Source of the DNA: Hyphomicrobiales bacterium
GTDB lineage: Bacteria; Pseudomonadota; Alphaproteobacteria; Rhizobiales; Xanthobacteraceae
NCBI GenBank assembly: GCA_016713235.1
Contig: JADJPN010000005.1
Coordinates: 62,001-126,000 of the forward strand
Direction: 5' to 3'
Length of the DNA: 64,000 bases
Of the stretch, positions 17,533 through 26,807 are shown piece after piece. How positions within the stretch are numbered: position 1 is the stretch's first letter; every line of letters begins with the position of its first letter. A model generated the notes under the pieces. The model was not told the DNA's origin. It saw only the letters and a program-made list of their open reading frames with translations, and ran no database searches. The translations under genes were made by a program, and so were the position numbers.

Positions 17533-18492
17533 ATGGCTGTTGTGATCGACACGCTGAACACCCCCCGGCCGCGCCATCCCGAGAAGGCGCACCGGGCGGA
17601 TTCTGCGTTTCTACCCAAGCCGGACTGGATCCGCGTGCGAGCGCCGGGTCCGGGCGCGTTCGGCGAGACCGCACGGCTCGTGCGCGGCAACGGCCTGCAT
17701 ACGGTTTGTGAAGAGGCCTCCTGCCCGAACATCGGCGAGTGCTGGGCGCAGAAGCACGCGACCTTCCTCATCATGGGCGACACCTGCACGCGCGCGTGTT
17801 CGTTCTGCAACGTGAAGACGGGATTGCCGGGCGCGCTCGACGTAGACGAGCCGGTGAAGGTTGCGGAAGCGACCGCCAATCTCGGCCTGAAGCATGTCGT
17901 CATCACTTCCGTCGATCGCGACGATCTTGCCGATGGCGGTGCCGAGCATTTCGCGCAAACGATCCGCAAGACACGCGCGCATAACCCGGACACGACCATC
18001 GAAGTGCTGACTCCGGATTTCCTGCGCAAAGATGGCGCGCTGGAAGTCGTGGTCGAGGCCGCGCCGGATGTGTTCAACCACAATTTAGAAACGGTACCGT
18101 CGCTTTATCTGCCGGTTCGTCCGGGCGCGCGATATTTTCATTCGCTGCGGCTCTTGCAGCGCGTGAAGGAACTGAACCCGCGCATGTTCACGAAGTCGGG
18201 CATCATGGTCGGCCTTGGCGAGGAGCGGAACGAAGTCTTGCAGGTGATGGACGACTTGCGTTCGGCGGATGTTGATTTCATTACCATCGGCCAATATCTC
18301 CAGCCGAGCCGCAAACACCATCCGGTTGCGCGTTATGTAACGCCCGACGAGTTCGAAAACTTCGCGGCGATCGCGCGTGCGAAGGGATTCCTGATGGTTT
18401 CTTCGTCGCCGTTGACGCGCTCGTCCCATCACGCAGGCGATGACTTCCTGAAGCTGCGTGCGGCGCGCGACAACGCGCGGCAGCGCGGCTGA
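17533..18492 (+). CDS. lipA: lipoyl synthase
   Basis: LipA inserts two sulfurs into the octanoyl chain on E2 and H domains, making the lipoyl cofactor used by the dehydrogenase complexes encoded just upstream. The 319-residue protein has the auxiliary cluster motif CEEASCPNIGEC, the radical-SAM motif CTRACSFC and the C-terminal TRSSHHAG, all diagnostic of LipA. Start ATG 17533. It lies 16 bases after the GlsB-like gene and 5 bases before the COQ10-like gene, so the E3, lipA and coq10 genes are probably one transcript. The frame is intact. Confidence 0.97.
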   Translation: MAVVIDTLNTPRPRHPEKAHRADSAFLPKPDWIRVRAPGPGAFGETARLVRGNGLHTVCEEASCPNIGECWAQKHATFLIMGDTCTRACSFCNVKTGLPGALDVDEPVKVAEATANLGLKHVVITSVDRDDLADGGAEHFAQTIRKTRAHNPDTTIEVLTPDFLRKDGALEVVVEAAPDVFNHNLETVPSLYLPVRPGARYFHSLRLLQRVKELNPRMFTKSGIMVGLGEERNEVLQVMDDLRSADVDFITIGQYLQPSRKHHPVARYVTPDEFENFAAIARAKGFLMVSSSPLTRSSHHAGDDFLKLRAARDNARQRG

Positions 18493-18497
18493 CTTCC

Positions 18498-18959
18498 ATG
18501 AACTCCTATCGCACCACGCGCCGGGTGAAGCACTCGGCAGCGAAGATGTTCGATCTGGTCGCGGATGTGGAGAAGTACCCTGAATTCGTGCCGATGTGCG
18601 AGAGCCTGCATATCCGCAAGCGCAGCGGCGAGGCCGAAGGCGTCGAGATCATCATCGCGGACATGACGGTCGCCTATAAGATCATCCGCGAAACCTTTTC
18701 GAGCCGGGTCACGCTCGATCGCCCCAAGCTCTCGGTCCTGGTCGAGTATCTCGACGGACCGTTCTCGCATCTGGAGAACCGCTGGCGGTTCCGGCCGGAG
18801 AACGAAAAGGTCTCCGAGGTGGATTTCTATATTGCGTATGAATTCAAGTCGAAGATGCTTGGCATGGTCATGGGGGCCTTATTCGACTCAGCATTCCGCC
18901 GCTTTGCCGAGGCGTTCGAGCGGCGGGCGGACAAAATCTACCGGGAAAAGGCCGTTTAG
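18498..18959 (+). CDS. COQ10/RatA-family START-domain protein
   Basis: This 153-residue START-like protein matches the COQ10/RatA family: TTRRVKHSAAKMFDLVADVE, YPEFVPMCESL, and a C-terminal helix (FDSAFRRFAEAFERRADKIY). Mitochondrial and alphaproteobacterial members bind ubiquinone and help respiration. The enterobacterial homologue RatA was described as a ribosome-subunit-association toxin, a role less likely here. It starts 5 bases after lipA, the standard alphaproteobacterial arrangement, which supports the quinone-binding reading. The frame is intact. Confidence 0.92.
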   Translation: MNSYRTTRRVKHSAAKMFDLVADVEKYPEFVPMCESLHIRKRSGEAEGVEIIIADMTVAYKIIRETFSSRVTLDRPKLSVLVEYLDGPFSHLENRWRFRPENEKVSEVDFYIAYEFKSKMLGMVMGALFDSAFRRFAEAFERRADKIYREKAV

Positions 18960-19029
18960 GCCCGTAAAGGCAATTTAAGACATTGCGGCTAGGGCTATGG
19001 GATCGATTCTCGAGCCCTCCACGAGCCGC

Positions 19030-21258
19030 ATGTCCGTCATCGACGCCACCGTTAGCCCTTCCGCTTCCGCCTGTTCCGCCATGCGCCTGCAATCTTCGCG
19101 GCGACGCTGTTCGTGTCGGCGCTGCTTCTGTTCGCGGTGCAGCCGATGTTCACGAAGATGGTGCTACCGAAGCTCGGCGGCGCGCCCGCGATCTGGTCGG
19201 TCGCGATGGTGTTCTTTCAGGCGGCTCTTCTGCTCGGCTATGCCTATGCGCACTGGCTGACCAAACTCTTCGCGCCGCGCCAGAGTGCGCTGATCCATCT
19301 AGGATTACTGGGTCTTGCCGCGTTGTCGCTGCCGCTCGGCATTGCGGGCAATTTTGGCACGCCGCCATCGCAAAATATCGAGATCTGGTTGCTTTCGCTG
19401 TTTGCCGTTTCGATCGGTCTGCCATTCACCGCGCTTGCAGCGAGTGCGCCACTATTGCAGCGCTGGTTCGCGGAAAGCGGTCACGAGCGCGCAGGCAATC
19501 CCTACGTTCTCTATGCTGCGTCCAATCTCGGATCATTCGCCGCGCTGCTCGCATATCCGACTTTGATCGAACCGCTGCTTACATTCGCGCGCAGACCGCG
19601 GCATGGGCCGCGGGCTTTGCATTGCTTGCAATCCTGATCGCGCTTGCCGCACTCGTTGTCGCTACCGCCGTTACGGCTGCGAAGCGTGAAGCGCGCATTT
19701 CGGCGCGCGCACCGTCGCTTGCGTCTTGGCTTTCTTGGATCGGCTTAGCTGCAATTCCCGCCGGTCTTGTGGTCGCGGTGACGGCGCATATCAGCACCGA
19801 TGTCGCTGCTGCGCCGTTTCTCTGGGTGGTGCCGCTCGCGCTGTATCTTCTGACCTTCGTTGCGGTGTTCCGGGACCGGCCGTGGATCGCGCACACGACG
19901 GTGATCCGCCTTGTGCCTTACGTGATCGCGCCGCTTGCGATCAGCATGCTCGGCGGCGACCGCGCATACTGGCTGGTTGCGATTTCGCTGCATCTGATCG
20001 GGTTCTTCGTGCTGACGCTGCTCTGCCACGGCGAACTATACCGCCACCGGCCGGAGGCGGGGCGGCTCACGGACTTTTACGTCGCAACATCGATCGGCGG
20101 TGTCGTCGGAGGCGTGTTTACGGGCCTCATCGCGCCCGGCGTAAGTATCCGGTTCTCGTTGCTGTTGCCGTGCTCGCGATGCCCGCTGCGTTCTCGAAGG
20201 GGTTGCGCAGCGCGGCCGCATCGATGGCGATGCCGCTTCTGGTTGCGATCGCTCTCGTCGTCGTTCACTTCGCCACCAGCCTGCGTGTCCCCGCCGATTG
20301 GATGATTGCGTTTCAGGCCGTGCTGATTTCCATCTCTGCATTGATCCTCTGTTCCATGGAGAACCCGGCGCGGATGTTCGGCCTTGGCGTGCTGGCCGTC
20401 CTCTTCAGCGGGCTTTGGCAGCCAGGGCAAACGAGCTTGGAGACCACGCGCAGCTTCTTCGGTGTCCACAAGATCGCGGACTCGGCGGACGGGAAACATC
20501 GGCTTCTTTTCCACGGCACCACGATTCACGGCGCCGACCGGATCAAGAACGCCGACGGTTCGCCGGTAACCGGACGCGCCGAGCCGCTCGCTTACTATTA
20601 TCGCGGCGGACCGATCTCCGAGACGATCATCGCGACGCGCGCGGCGCGCGGGAAACTCTCCGATGTTGCCGCGGTCGGTCTAGGTACCGGCAGCCTCGCG
20701 TGCTACCGGGAGCCGGACGAGAACTGGACATTCTTCGAGATCGATCCTGAAGTTGTACGTCTCGCACGCGACCCGCAGCGCTTTCGCTTTATCTCCTCCT
20801 GCGCACCGGACATGCCGATCGTGCTTGGAGACGCACGGCTGACGCTCTCCGGTTCGAAAGCGCAATACGATCTTATTCTGCTCGATGCTTTCTCATCCGA
20901 CGCGATCCCCGCGCATCTGCTCACCCGCGAAGCCGTCAGCGGCTATCTTACGCAACTGAAACCGGGTGGCGTGATCGTGATGCACATATCGAACCGCCAT
21001 CTTGATCTGGCGCAGATCGTGGCCGCGGTCGGCGAGAGTGAAGGGCTGGTCACGCTTGTGAAGACAGATACGTCTGCAAACAACTTCTCGGAAGACTACA
21101 AATCGAACGCGACCGTTGCCGTGCTTGCACGTAACTGGCGCGATATCGAAATGCTGGCTCGTTCGCCGGGATGGGCAAAGGTCGTGTCTGATGGCGTGCG
21201 GCCGTGGACCGACGACTATTCGGATTTAATCAGCGCGCTGATCCGGAAGAAATTCTAG
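19030..21258 (+). pseudogene. fused membrane/spermidine-synthase-like protein, frameshifted
   Basis: The gene would encode an integral membrane N-terminal half fused to a C-terminal Rossmann domain of spermidine-synthase type. Pieces lie in different frames. An uncertain start is near 19030. From about 19085 the frame reads FAATLFVSALLLFAVQPMF and on to PTLIEPLLT. It changes near 19580 to AYIRAQTAAWAAGFALLAIL, and again near 20145 to RKYPVLVAVAVLAMPAAF, which continues to the stop. The last piece holds the nucleotide-binding AVGLGTGSLACY, an acidic FFEIDPEVVRLA and LLDAFSSDAIPAHLL. Whether it makes polyamine is unknown; many such fusions lack proof. The stop overlaps that of convergent cinA by four bases. 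Confidence 0.82.
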
Positions 21259-21759
21259 GCCTTCGCCGGGGCGCCGAGCATTTCCTCGATCAGCGCAAAA
21301 GCAGCAATCACGGACCTGCGCCGTACTTCATCTCGGCCGAGATCGCCGAAGCAGCATCCGCGCGCATGAAAAGCGCCTTCGCGGTTGGCGCAGGCGATGA
21401 AGACAGACCGACCGGCTTATCCGGCGAGCCACCGCCGGGCCCTGCAATCCCGTGGTCGACACCGCAATGCTCGTTCCGGCGGCATCCAATGCGCCTAGCA
21501 CCATGGCTTTTGCGCACTCCGCGCTGACGGCTCCGTACTTTGCGAGCAATTCTTTACCGACCCCAAGCAGCGCCATCTTCGCTTCGTTCGAGTAGGTGAC
21601 GAAACCACGGTCGAATACCTCCGACGAGCCGGCAATGCTGGTGATCGCCGCGGCGACGAGGCCGCCGGTGCACGATTCCGCGGCCGAGAGCGTGAACTGC
21701 CGCGCGCGGCAAAGCTCGAAGACGCGAAGTGCTGCCTCTGCCGTTTCTTTGTCGATCAT
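21255..21759 (-). pseudogene. CinA C-terminal-domain protein (PncC-type amidohydrolase), frameshifted
   Basis: Short CinA-family proteins (about 165 residues) deamidate nicotinamide mononucleotide in pyridine nucleotide salvage. From ATG 21759 the frame gives LSAAESCTGGLVAAAITSIA and SNEAKMALLGV correctly up to SIAVSTT. The next conserved piece, GIAGPGGGSPDKPVGL, is in another frame (one base missing near 21450). The remainder, VFIACANREGAFHARG to EEMLGAPAKA, is in the third (a G missing near 21404). Reading across both shifts gives a full-length protein ending at the TAG at 21255-21257. The stop overlaps the convergent gene by four bases (CTAG), and the ATG overlaps the end of ispDF by four bases. 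Confidence 0.85.
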
Positions 21760-22931
21760 AGCCCGCTCCAGGGGAGCCTGATGGTTGCTGTCGCCATGGC
21801 CGCGATCCCTTCGCTCCGGCCGATGAAGCCCAATCCTTCATTCGTCGTAGCCTGAACGCCAACGCGGCCAATTTCGATCCCGCAGATTTCTGCGATCTTC
21901 TCACGCATGACGTCGCGATGCGGACCGATCTTCGGCGCCTCGCAGATCAACGTGCCGTCGATGTGTGCGATCATCCCGCCGCGAGCACGAACACGCTCGA
22001 CTGCAAACGCGGCGAAAGCCGCCGAGTTTGCCCCGCGCCATTTTTCGTCCGAGGGCGGGAAGTGGTGGCCGATATCGCCATCGCCAATCGCGCCGAGGAT
22101 CGCATCGGTGATCGCGTGCAGGAGCACATCGGCGTCGGAGTGACCGGAGAGTTTTTTGTTGTGCGGAATTTTCACGCCGCCGAGCGTTACGTGGTCGCCA
22201 TCGGTAAAGGCATGCACGTCGTAGCCTGTGCCGGTACGAACATCACCGAGCATTTGCGCGGCGTAGGCGTTGGCGCGTTCGAAGTCTTCCGGCGTCGTCA
22301 GCTTCGAGTTTGTGATACTGCCTTCGAATGTCGCCACTGTTGCGCCCGTCCATTCCATTAGTGCTGCGTCGTCGGTGAAGTCGCCGCGTCCTTCGTTCAC
22401 CGCGCGCCGGTGCGCGGCGAGCAGGGCATCGAAGGTGAAGGCCTGCGGCGTCTGCACCGCGCGCAACTCGCTACGCTCGACGTTCGCGAGAATTTTTCCG
22501 CTTCCGTCTACGCGCTTGATGGTGTCGGAGACGGCAATCGCGGGAATGGCCGCGCCGTTCTTGCGTGCCGCTGCGATCGCGCGGTCGATCAACGCGGTGT
22601 CCGCAAAAGGACGCGCCGCGTCGTGCACGAGCACGAAGCGAGGCGCAGTAGGTAGCAGTCTTTCCAGGCCCGCGAGGACGGATTCCTGGCGTGTCTTGCC
22701 GCCGGGGGCGGCAGGAAGACACTTCGGCAGACGTGCGCAGGCTTGCTCATACGCGGCGACGTCTTCGTGACGGATGACGGCCTGAACTGCGCCAATCTCG
22801 CGATGATCTGTGAATAACCTCAGGGAATGGCGCAGAACCGGCTCGCCCCGGATCAGGCGGTATTGCTTCGGGGCACCCGCTCCAGCCCGTGTTCCGCCGC
22901 CTCCGGCGACCACGATGGCGGCAAATTCCAT
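21756..22931 (-). CDS. ispDF: bifunctional IspD/IspF (MEP-pathway cytidylyltransferase and cyclase)
   Basis: This 391-residue fusion carries two steps of the methylerythritol phosphate isoprenoid pathway. The N-terminal IspD domain (about 1-225) has AAIVVAGGGGTRAGAGAPKQ and VLVHDAARPF and makes CDP-methylerythritol. The C-terminal IspF domain (about 230-391) has the zinc-binding GTGYDVHAF, LSGHSDADVLLHAITDAILG and DIGHHFPPSD motifs and makes the cyclodiphosphate. The fusion is common in alphaproteobacteria. It is followed by cinA with a 4-base overlap and lies divergent from dusB. The frame is intact. Confidence 0.97.
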   Translation of the reverse strand: MEFAAIVVAGGGGTRAGAGAPKQYRLIRGEPVLRHSLRLFTDHREIGAVQAVIRHEDVAAYEQACARLPKCLPAAPGGKTRQESVLAGLERLLPTAPRFVLVHDAARPFADTALIDRAIAAARKNGAAIPAIAVSDTIKRVDGSGKILANVERSELRAVQTPQAFTFDALLAAHRRAVNEGRGDFTDDAALMEWTGATVATFEGSITNSKLTTPEDFERANAYAAQMLGDVRTGTGYDVHAFTDGDHVTLGGVKIPHNKKLSGHSDADVLLHAITDAILGAIGDGDIGHHFPPSDEKWRGANSAAFAAFAVERVRARGGMIAHIDGTLICEAPKIGPHRDVMREKIAEICGIEIGRVGVQATTNEGLGFIGRSEGIAAMATATIRLPWSGL

Positions 22932-23017
22932 CCCAACCCCCCTGAAAACCCTTGGTTCGCGAGTTCTCTAGCGTATTCGAGCCGTCCGGTCCTGTTAGGT
23001 GCAATGCAATAAAGCCC

Positions 23018-23045
23018 TTGCCACGAGACCATGCTTGACTAAGAT
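23018..23045 (+). promoter_or_regulatory. possible sigma-70-type promoter for dusB-ntrBC
   Basis: TTGCCA (23018-23023) and TAAGAT (23040-23045) are separated by 16 bases, a fair match to a vegetative promoter. Transcription would begin near 23052, downstream of a GTG at 23048 that opens the dusB frame. The promoter therefore argues for the later TTG start at 23087. This is inferred from motif matching only. Confidence 0.4.
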
Positions 23046-23086
23046 GTGTGCAGGATAATTTGGGCCTATTTTCTAGGCAGAGTCAT

Positions 23087-24115
23087 TTGAGCGACGCCGC
23101 AGGCAGTCAGGTTTTAAATATCGGTCCGCACCAGATTGCGGCGCGCGCATTTCTCGCGCCCATGGCCGGCATCACGGACCTTCCGTTCCGCCGCATGGCG
23201 AACCGCTACGGCGCCGGGCTCGTTGTTTCCGAGATGATTGCCTGCGAGTGGCTCGCCGGCGGCGCTGCCGAAGCACAGCTCCGCGCCGAAAGCGCCGGTG
23301 TCGGCCTTCACGTCGTGCAGCTTGCGGGTTGTGAAACGCGCTGGGTCGCTGAGGGCGCGCGGATCGCGGAAGCTGCGGGTGCCGACATTGTCGATCTCAA
23401 CATGGGCTGTCCGGCGAAGTCGGTGACTACCGGCGCTGCGGGCGCCGCACTCCTGCGCGATGTCGAGGGTGCCGTTCGTTTGATGGAGGCTGCCGTCGGC
23501 GCCGTGAAAATTCCCGTTACGGTGAAGATGCGTCTCGGCTGGGATGACGATTCCATCGTCGCGCCAGAACTCGCGCGTCGCGCAGAAGCGGCGGGCGTGA
23601 AGATGGTCACGGTGCACGGGCGCACGCGCCAGCAATTCTACAAGGGCAAGGCAAACTGGAACGCAATCCGTGGTGTGAAGGCGGCCGTGTCTATACCCGT
23701 CGTTGCGAATGGCGATCTTGAAACTTACGACGATGCGGCGGCGATGATCTCGGCATCCGGCGCGGATGCTGTGATGGTGGGCCGCGCGGCGCGCGGACGG
23801 CCATGGCTGCCGGGAAACATCGGACATTTTCTCGCGACGGGTTCGCGCGCAAGCGATCCCGCGATCGAAGATCAGCGGGACAACCTGATCGAACTCTATG
23901 ATGCGTGGCTCGGACAGTATGGCCATGCGCGCGGCGCGAAAGAAGCACGCAAGCATATCGGCTGGGCACTGGAGGTCGCGGCCCGCGCTGCGAATCTTTC
24001 GACGGACTGGGTGAAGGGGTGGCGCGCGCAATTGCTCGCTGAAAATGAGCCTTCGCGCGTCGCCCTTGGCATCCGCGATGCATTCGACGAACTGGGCTGG
24101 AAATCGGCGGCATGA
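23087..24115 (+). CDS. dusB: tRNA-dihydrouridine synthase (DusB/NifR3)
   Basis: This FMN enzyme reduces specific uridines of tRNA to dihydrouridine. The product has FLAPMAGITDLPFRRM, the catalytic-loop Cys in DLNMGCPAKSVTTGAAG, KMRLGWDDD and VMVGRAARGRPW, all Dus family marks. I choose TTG 23087 (SDAAGSQVLNIG), preceded by AGGCAG at good spacing. A GTG at 23048 is in frame and would add 13 residues, but it lies upstream of the likely transcription start. The old name nifR3 comes from its fixed position before ntrB, seen here with a 4-base overlap. The frame is intact. Confidence 0.93.
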   Translation: MSDAAGSQVLNIGPHQIAARAFLAPMAGITDLPFRRMANRYGAGLVVSEMIACEWLAGGAAEAQLRAESAGVGLHVVQLAGCETRWVAEGARIAEAAGADIVDLNMGCPAKSVTTGAAGAALLRDVEGAVRLMEAAVGAVKIPVTVKMRLGWDDDSIVAPELARRAEAAGVKMVTVHGRTRQQFYKGKANWNAIRGVKAAVSIPVVANGDLETYDDAAAMISASGADAVMVGRAARGRPWLPGNIGHFLATGSRASDPAIEDQRDNLIELYDAWLGQYGHARGAKEARKHIGWALEVAARAANLSTDWVKGWRAQLLAENEPSRVALGIRDAFDELGWKSAA

Positions 24116-25245
24116 GAAACGCGCATGCGGAAAGAACGCTGGCTCCGGTTTCGGGCGTCGCAGATGCGGTGCTGGATGCGCTTCCGCATCCCGTGATTAC
24201 CGTCGCGCCTACGGGGTTGATTGTGAATGCGAATTCTGCCGCCGAGGCGTTCTTTGACTCCAGCGCGCATGTGCTTCGCCGTCATCGCATTCACGATATT
24301 GTTCCGTTCGGTAGCCCGCTGATTGCATTGATCGAGCAGGTGAGGGCGCGGAGCGCCGCGGTCAATGAGTATCGCGTCGATCTCGGCACGCCGCGTAACG
24401 GCGGCGAACGCATCGTCGATATTCATGTCGGGCCGATGGCGGAGAACCCGCAGCAGGTTGTCGTGATGCTTCAGGAGCGCACGATGGCGGACAAGATCGA
24501 CCGGCAGCTCACGCATCGCGGTGCTGCGCGCTCGGTTACGGCGCTGGCTTCCATGCTGGCGCATGAAATCAAGAATCCGCTGTCGGGCATTCGTGGCGCC
24601 GCGCAACTACTGGAACAGTCGGCGGACGACAGCGATCGCGCGCTGACGCGCCTGATTTGCGACGAAGCCGACCGCATCGTGAAGCTCGTCGACCGCATGG
24701 AAGTATTTTCCGACGAGCGGCCGATCGAGCGTGATGCCGTCAACATTCATGTGGTGCTTGAGCATGTAAAAAAGCTTGCGGCTTCGGGCTTTGCGAGCCG
24801 TATCAAATTTATCGAGGAGTACGACCCCTCACTGCCGCCGGTGTTCGCAAACCGCGATCAGCTCGTGCAGGTCTTTTTGAACCTCATTAAAAACGCTGCG
24901 GAAGCGATCGGCGGTGCTGCCGACGGTGAAATCCATTTGAGTACGGCGTTCCGTCCCGGTGTGCGGCTGACCGTGCCCGGCTCCTCGACGCGCGTGAGCC
25001 TGCCGCTCGAATTCTGCGTGCGCGACAACGGCCCCGGCGTGCCGGAAGACGTGCGTCCGCATCTGTTCGACCCGTTCGTGACCACGAAGACCAGCGGCAG
25101 CGGTCTCGGGCTCGCACTGGTCGCAAAAATCATCGGCGACCATGGCGGCATTGTTGAGTGCGATAGCGTTCCAAGGCGCACGACGTTTCGTGTGTTGTTA
25201 CCGACTTTCACCCAAAACGGCGCGATCGCGCATTCGGATCAGTGA
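24112..25245 (+). CDS. ntrB: nitrogen regulation sensor histidine kinase NtrB
   Basis: NtrB (GlnL) phosphorylates or, with PII, dephosphorylates NtrC in response to nitrogen status. The 377-residue cytosolic protein has an N-terminal PAS domain (about 14-125), the phospho-acceptor H151 in SMLAHEIKNPLSGIRG, and an HATPase domain (FLNLIKNAAEAI; CVRDNGPGVPED; TSGSGLGLALV). There are no membrane helices, as expected. ATG 24112 overlaps the dusB stop by four bases (ATGA) and its TGA overlaps the ntrC region, so dusB-ntrB-ntrC form one operon. Confidence 0.97.
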   Translation: MRNAHAERTLAPVSGVADAVLDALPHPVITVAPTGLIVNANSAAEAFFDSSAHVLRRHRIHDIVPFGSPLIALIEQVRARSAAVNEYRVDLGTPRNGGERIVDIHVGPMAENPQQVVVMLQERTMADKIDRQLTHRGAARSVTALASMLAHEIKNPLSGIRGAAQLLEQSADDSDRALTRLICDEADRIVKLVDRMEVFSDERPIERDAVNIHVVLEHVKKLAASGFASRIKFIEEYDPSLPPVFANRDQLVQVFLNLIKNAAEAIGGAADGEIHLSTAFRPGVRLTVPGSSTRVSLPLEFCVRDNGPGVPEDVRPHLFDPFVTTKTSGSGLGLALVAKIIGDHGGIVECDSVPRRTTFRVLLPTFTQNGAIAHSDQ

Positions 25246-25256
25246 GGACGGCGTTA

Positions 25257-26699
25257 ATGCCTTCTGGAAACATTCTTGTAGCCGACGACGATGCCGCGAT
25301 CCGGACCGTGCTTAGCCAGGCGCTCTCGCGCGCCGGGTATGAGGTGCGTTCCTGCGGAAACGCAGCGACGCTGTGGCGCTGGGCTAGTCAGGGCGACGGA
25401 GACCTCGTGATCACCGACGTGGTGATGCCGGACGAAGATGCGTTCAGCCTTCTGCCCCGACTTAAGAAGATGCGTCCGGAATTGCCGGTCATTGTCATGA
25501 GCGCGCAGAACACGTTCATGACGGCGATCAAGGCATCCGAGCACGGTGCCTATGAGTATCTGCCGAAGCCGTTCGACCTCAAGGAATTGATCGGCATCGT
25601 AGGCCGCGCATTGCTCGAGCCGAAGCGGAGCGCAGCGGCGGCCGCAAAGCCCGAAGACATGGAAAACATTCCGCTCGTCGGCCGCTCGCCCGCGATGCAG
25701 GAAATCTATCGTCTGCTTGCACGCCTGATGCAGACCGATCTGACCGTGATGATTACGGGCGAGTCAGGAACCGGCAAAGAACTTGTCGCGCGCGCGCTGC
25801 ATGATTACGGCAAGCGGCGTTCGGGGCCGTTCGTGGCGATCAACATGGCTGCGATCCCGCGCGATCTGATCGAGGCCGAGCTTTTCGGACACGAAAAGGG
25901 CGCCTTCACCGGAGCCAACACCAAGAACATCGGGCGTTTCGAACAAGCCGAGGGCGGCACGCTGTTTCTCGACGAGATCGGCGACATGCCGATGGAAGCG
26001 CAGACGCGGCTGCTGCGCGTCTTGCAGCAGGGCGAATACACGACCGTAGGCGGACGCACGCCCATCAAGAGCGATGTTCGCATTATCGCCGCGACCAACA
26101 AGGATTTGCGGATTCTGATTCAGCAGGGACTGTTCCGCGAAGATCTGTTCTTCCGCCTGAACGTGGTGCCGCTGCGTCTGCCGCCGCTGCGTGAGCGCAC
26201 CGAAGACGTGCCCGACCTGATCCGGCACTTCTTCGCGCTGGCCGCGCGCGAGGGTCTGCCGCAGAAGCAGATCGAGAACGCGGCGCTCGACCGCCTGCGC
26301 CGCTACCGCTGGCCGGGCAATGTGCGCGAACTGGAAAATCTCGTGCGGCGTCTTGCGGCGCTTTACCCGCAGGAGATCATTTCGCTCGGCATCATCGATT
26401 CCGAACTGGCGCAGCCAGCTGCCGAGCTATCGCCGGACGCGACCGGCAAGGACGAGTCGTTGAGCGCCTCGACCGAGCGGCACCTTTCCAAATATTTCGG
26501 GGGGTATGGGGACAATCTTCCGCCGCCCGGGCTCTATCACCGCATTCTGCGCGAGGTCGAAACGCCGCTGCTGTCGGCCGCGCTCGCAGCGACCCGGGGC
26601 AACCAGATCAAGGCGGCGGAACTCCTCGGAGTGAACCGGAACACGTTGCGGAAGAAGATCCGCGACCTCGATATTCAGGTCCTGCGCTCGACCCGCTAA
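25257..26699 (+). CDS. ntrC: nitrogen regulation response regulator NtrC
   Basis: NtrC activates sigma-54 promoters of nitrogen assimilation genes when phosphorylated. I choose ATG 25257 (MPSGNILVADDDAA), preceded by GAGG; a GTG at 25242 would add five residues. The receiver has D54 in VITDVVMPDE. The AAA+ domain has Walker A GESGTGKE, the sigma-54 contact motif GAFTGA, and LFLDEIGDMP. The Fis-type helix-turn-helix is at the end (GNQIKAAELLGVNRNTLRKK). The product is 480 residues. The full motif set contrasts with NtrX nearby, which lacks GAFTGA. The frame is intact. Confidence 0.97.
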   Translation: MPSGNILVADDDAAIRTVLSQALSRAGYEVRSCGNAATLWRWASQGDGDLVITDVVMPDEDAFSLLPRLKKMRPELPVIVMSAQNTFMTAIKASEHGAYEYLPKPFDLKELIGIVGRALLEPKRSAAAAAKPEDMENIPLVGRSPAMQEIYRLLARLMQTDLTVMITGESGTGKELVARALHDYGKRRSGPFVAINMAAIPRDLIEAELFGHEKGAFTGANTKNIGRFEQAEGGTLFLDEIGDMPMEAQTRLLRVLQQGEYTTVGGRTPIKSDVRIIAATNKDLRILIQQGLFREDLFFRLNVVPLRLPPLRERTEDVPDLIRHFFALAAREGLPQKQIENAALDRLRRYRWPGNVRELENLVRRLAALYPQEIISLGIIDSELAQPAAELSPDATGKDESLSASTERHLSKYFGGYGDNLPPPGLYHRILREVETPLLSAALAATRGNQIKAAELLGVNRNTLRKKIRDLDIQVLRSTR

Positions 26700-26807
26700 C
26701 CCTATTTTGGAGCCGGGCTGTCCTCTAGGCCCGTCTGTCACATTTTTGCACCAGTGTTGTTAGTATGCATCAGGCTGCCGGGCAGTCCGGTCTTCTGATG
26801 GCGGTGA

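Noticed and set aside
22960..23090. Search for a sigma-54 promoter upstream of dusB-ntrBC
   Set aside because: No TGGCAC-N5-TTGC pattern was found; the nearest match is a vegetative-type promoter.
26710..26745. Possible terminator after ntrC (CGGGC/GCCCG with a later T-run)
   Set aside because: The stem is only five bases with a ten-base loop and the T-run is about ten bases away, so it is too weak to call.
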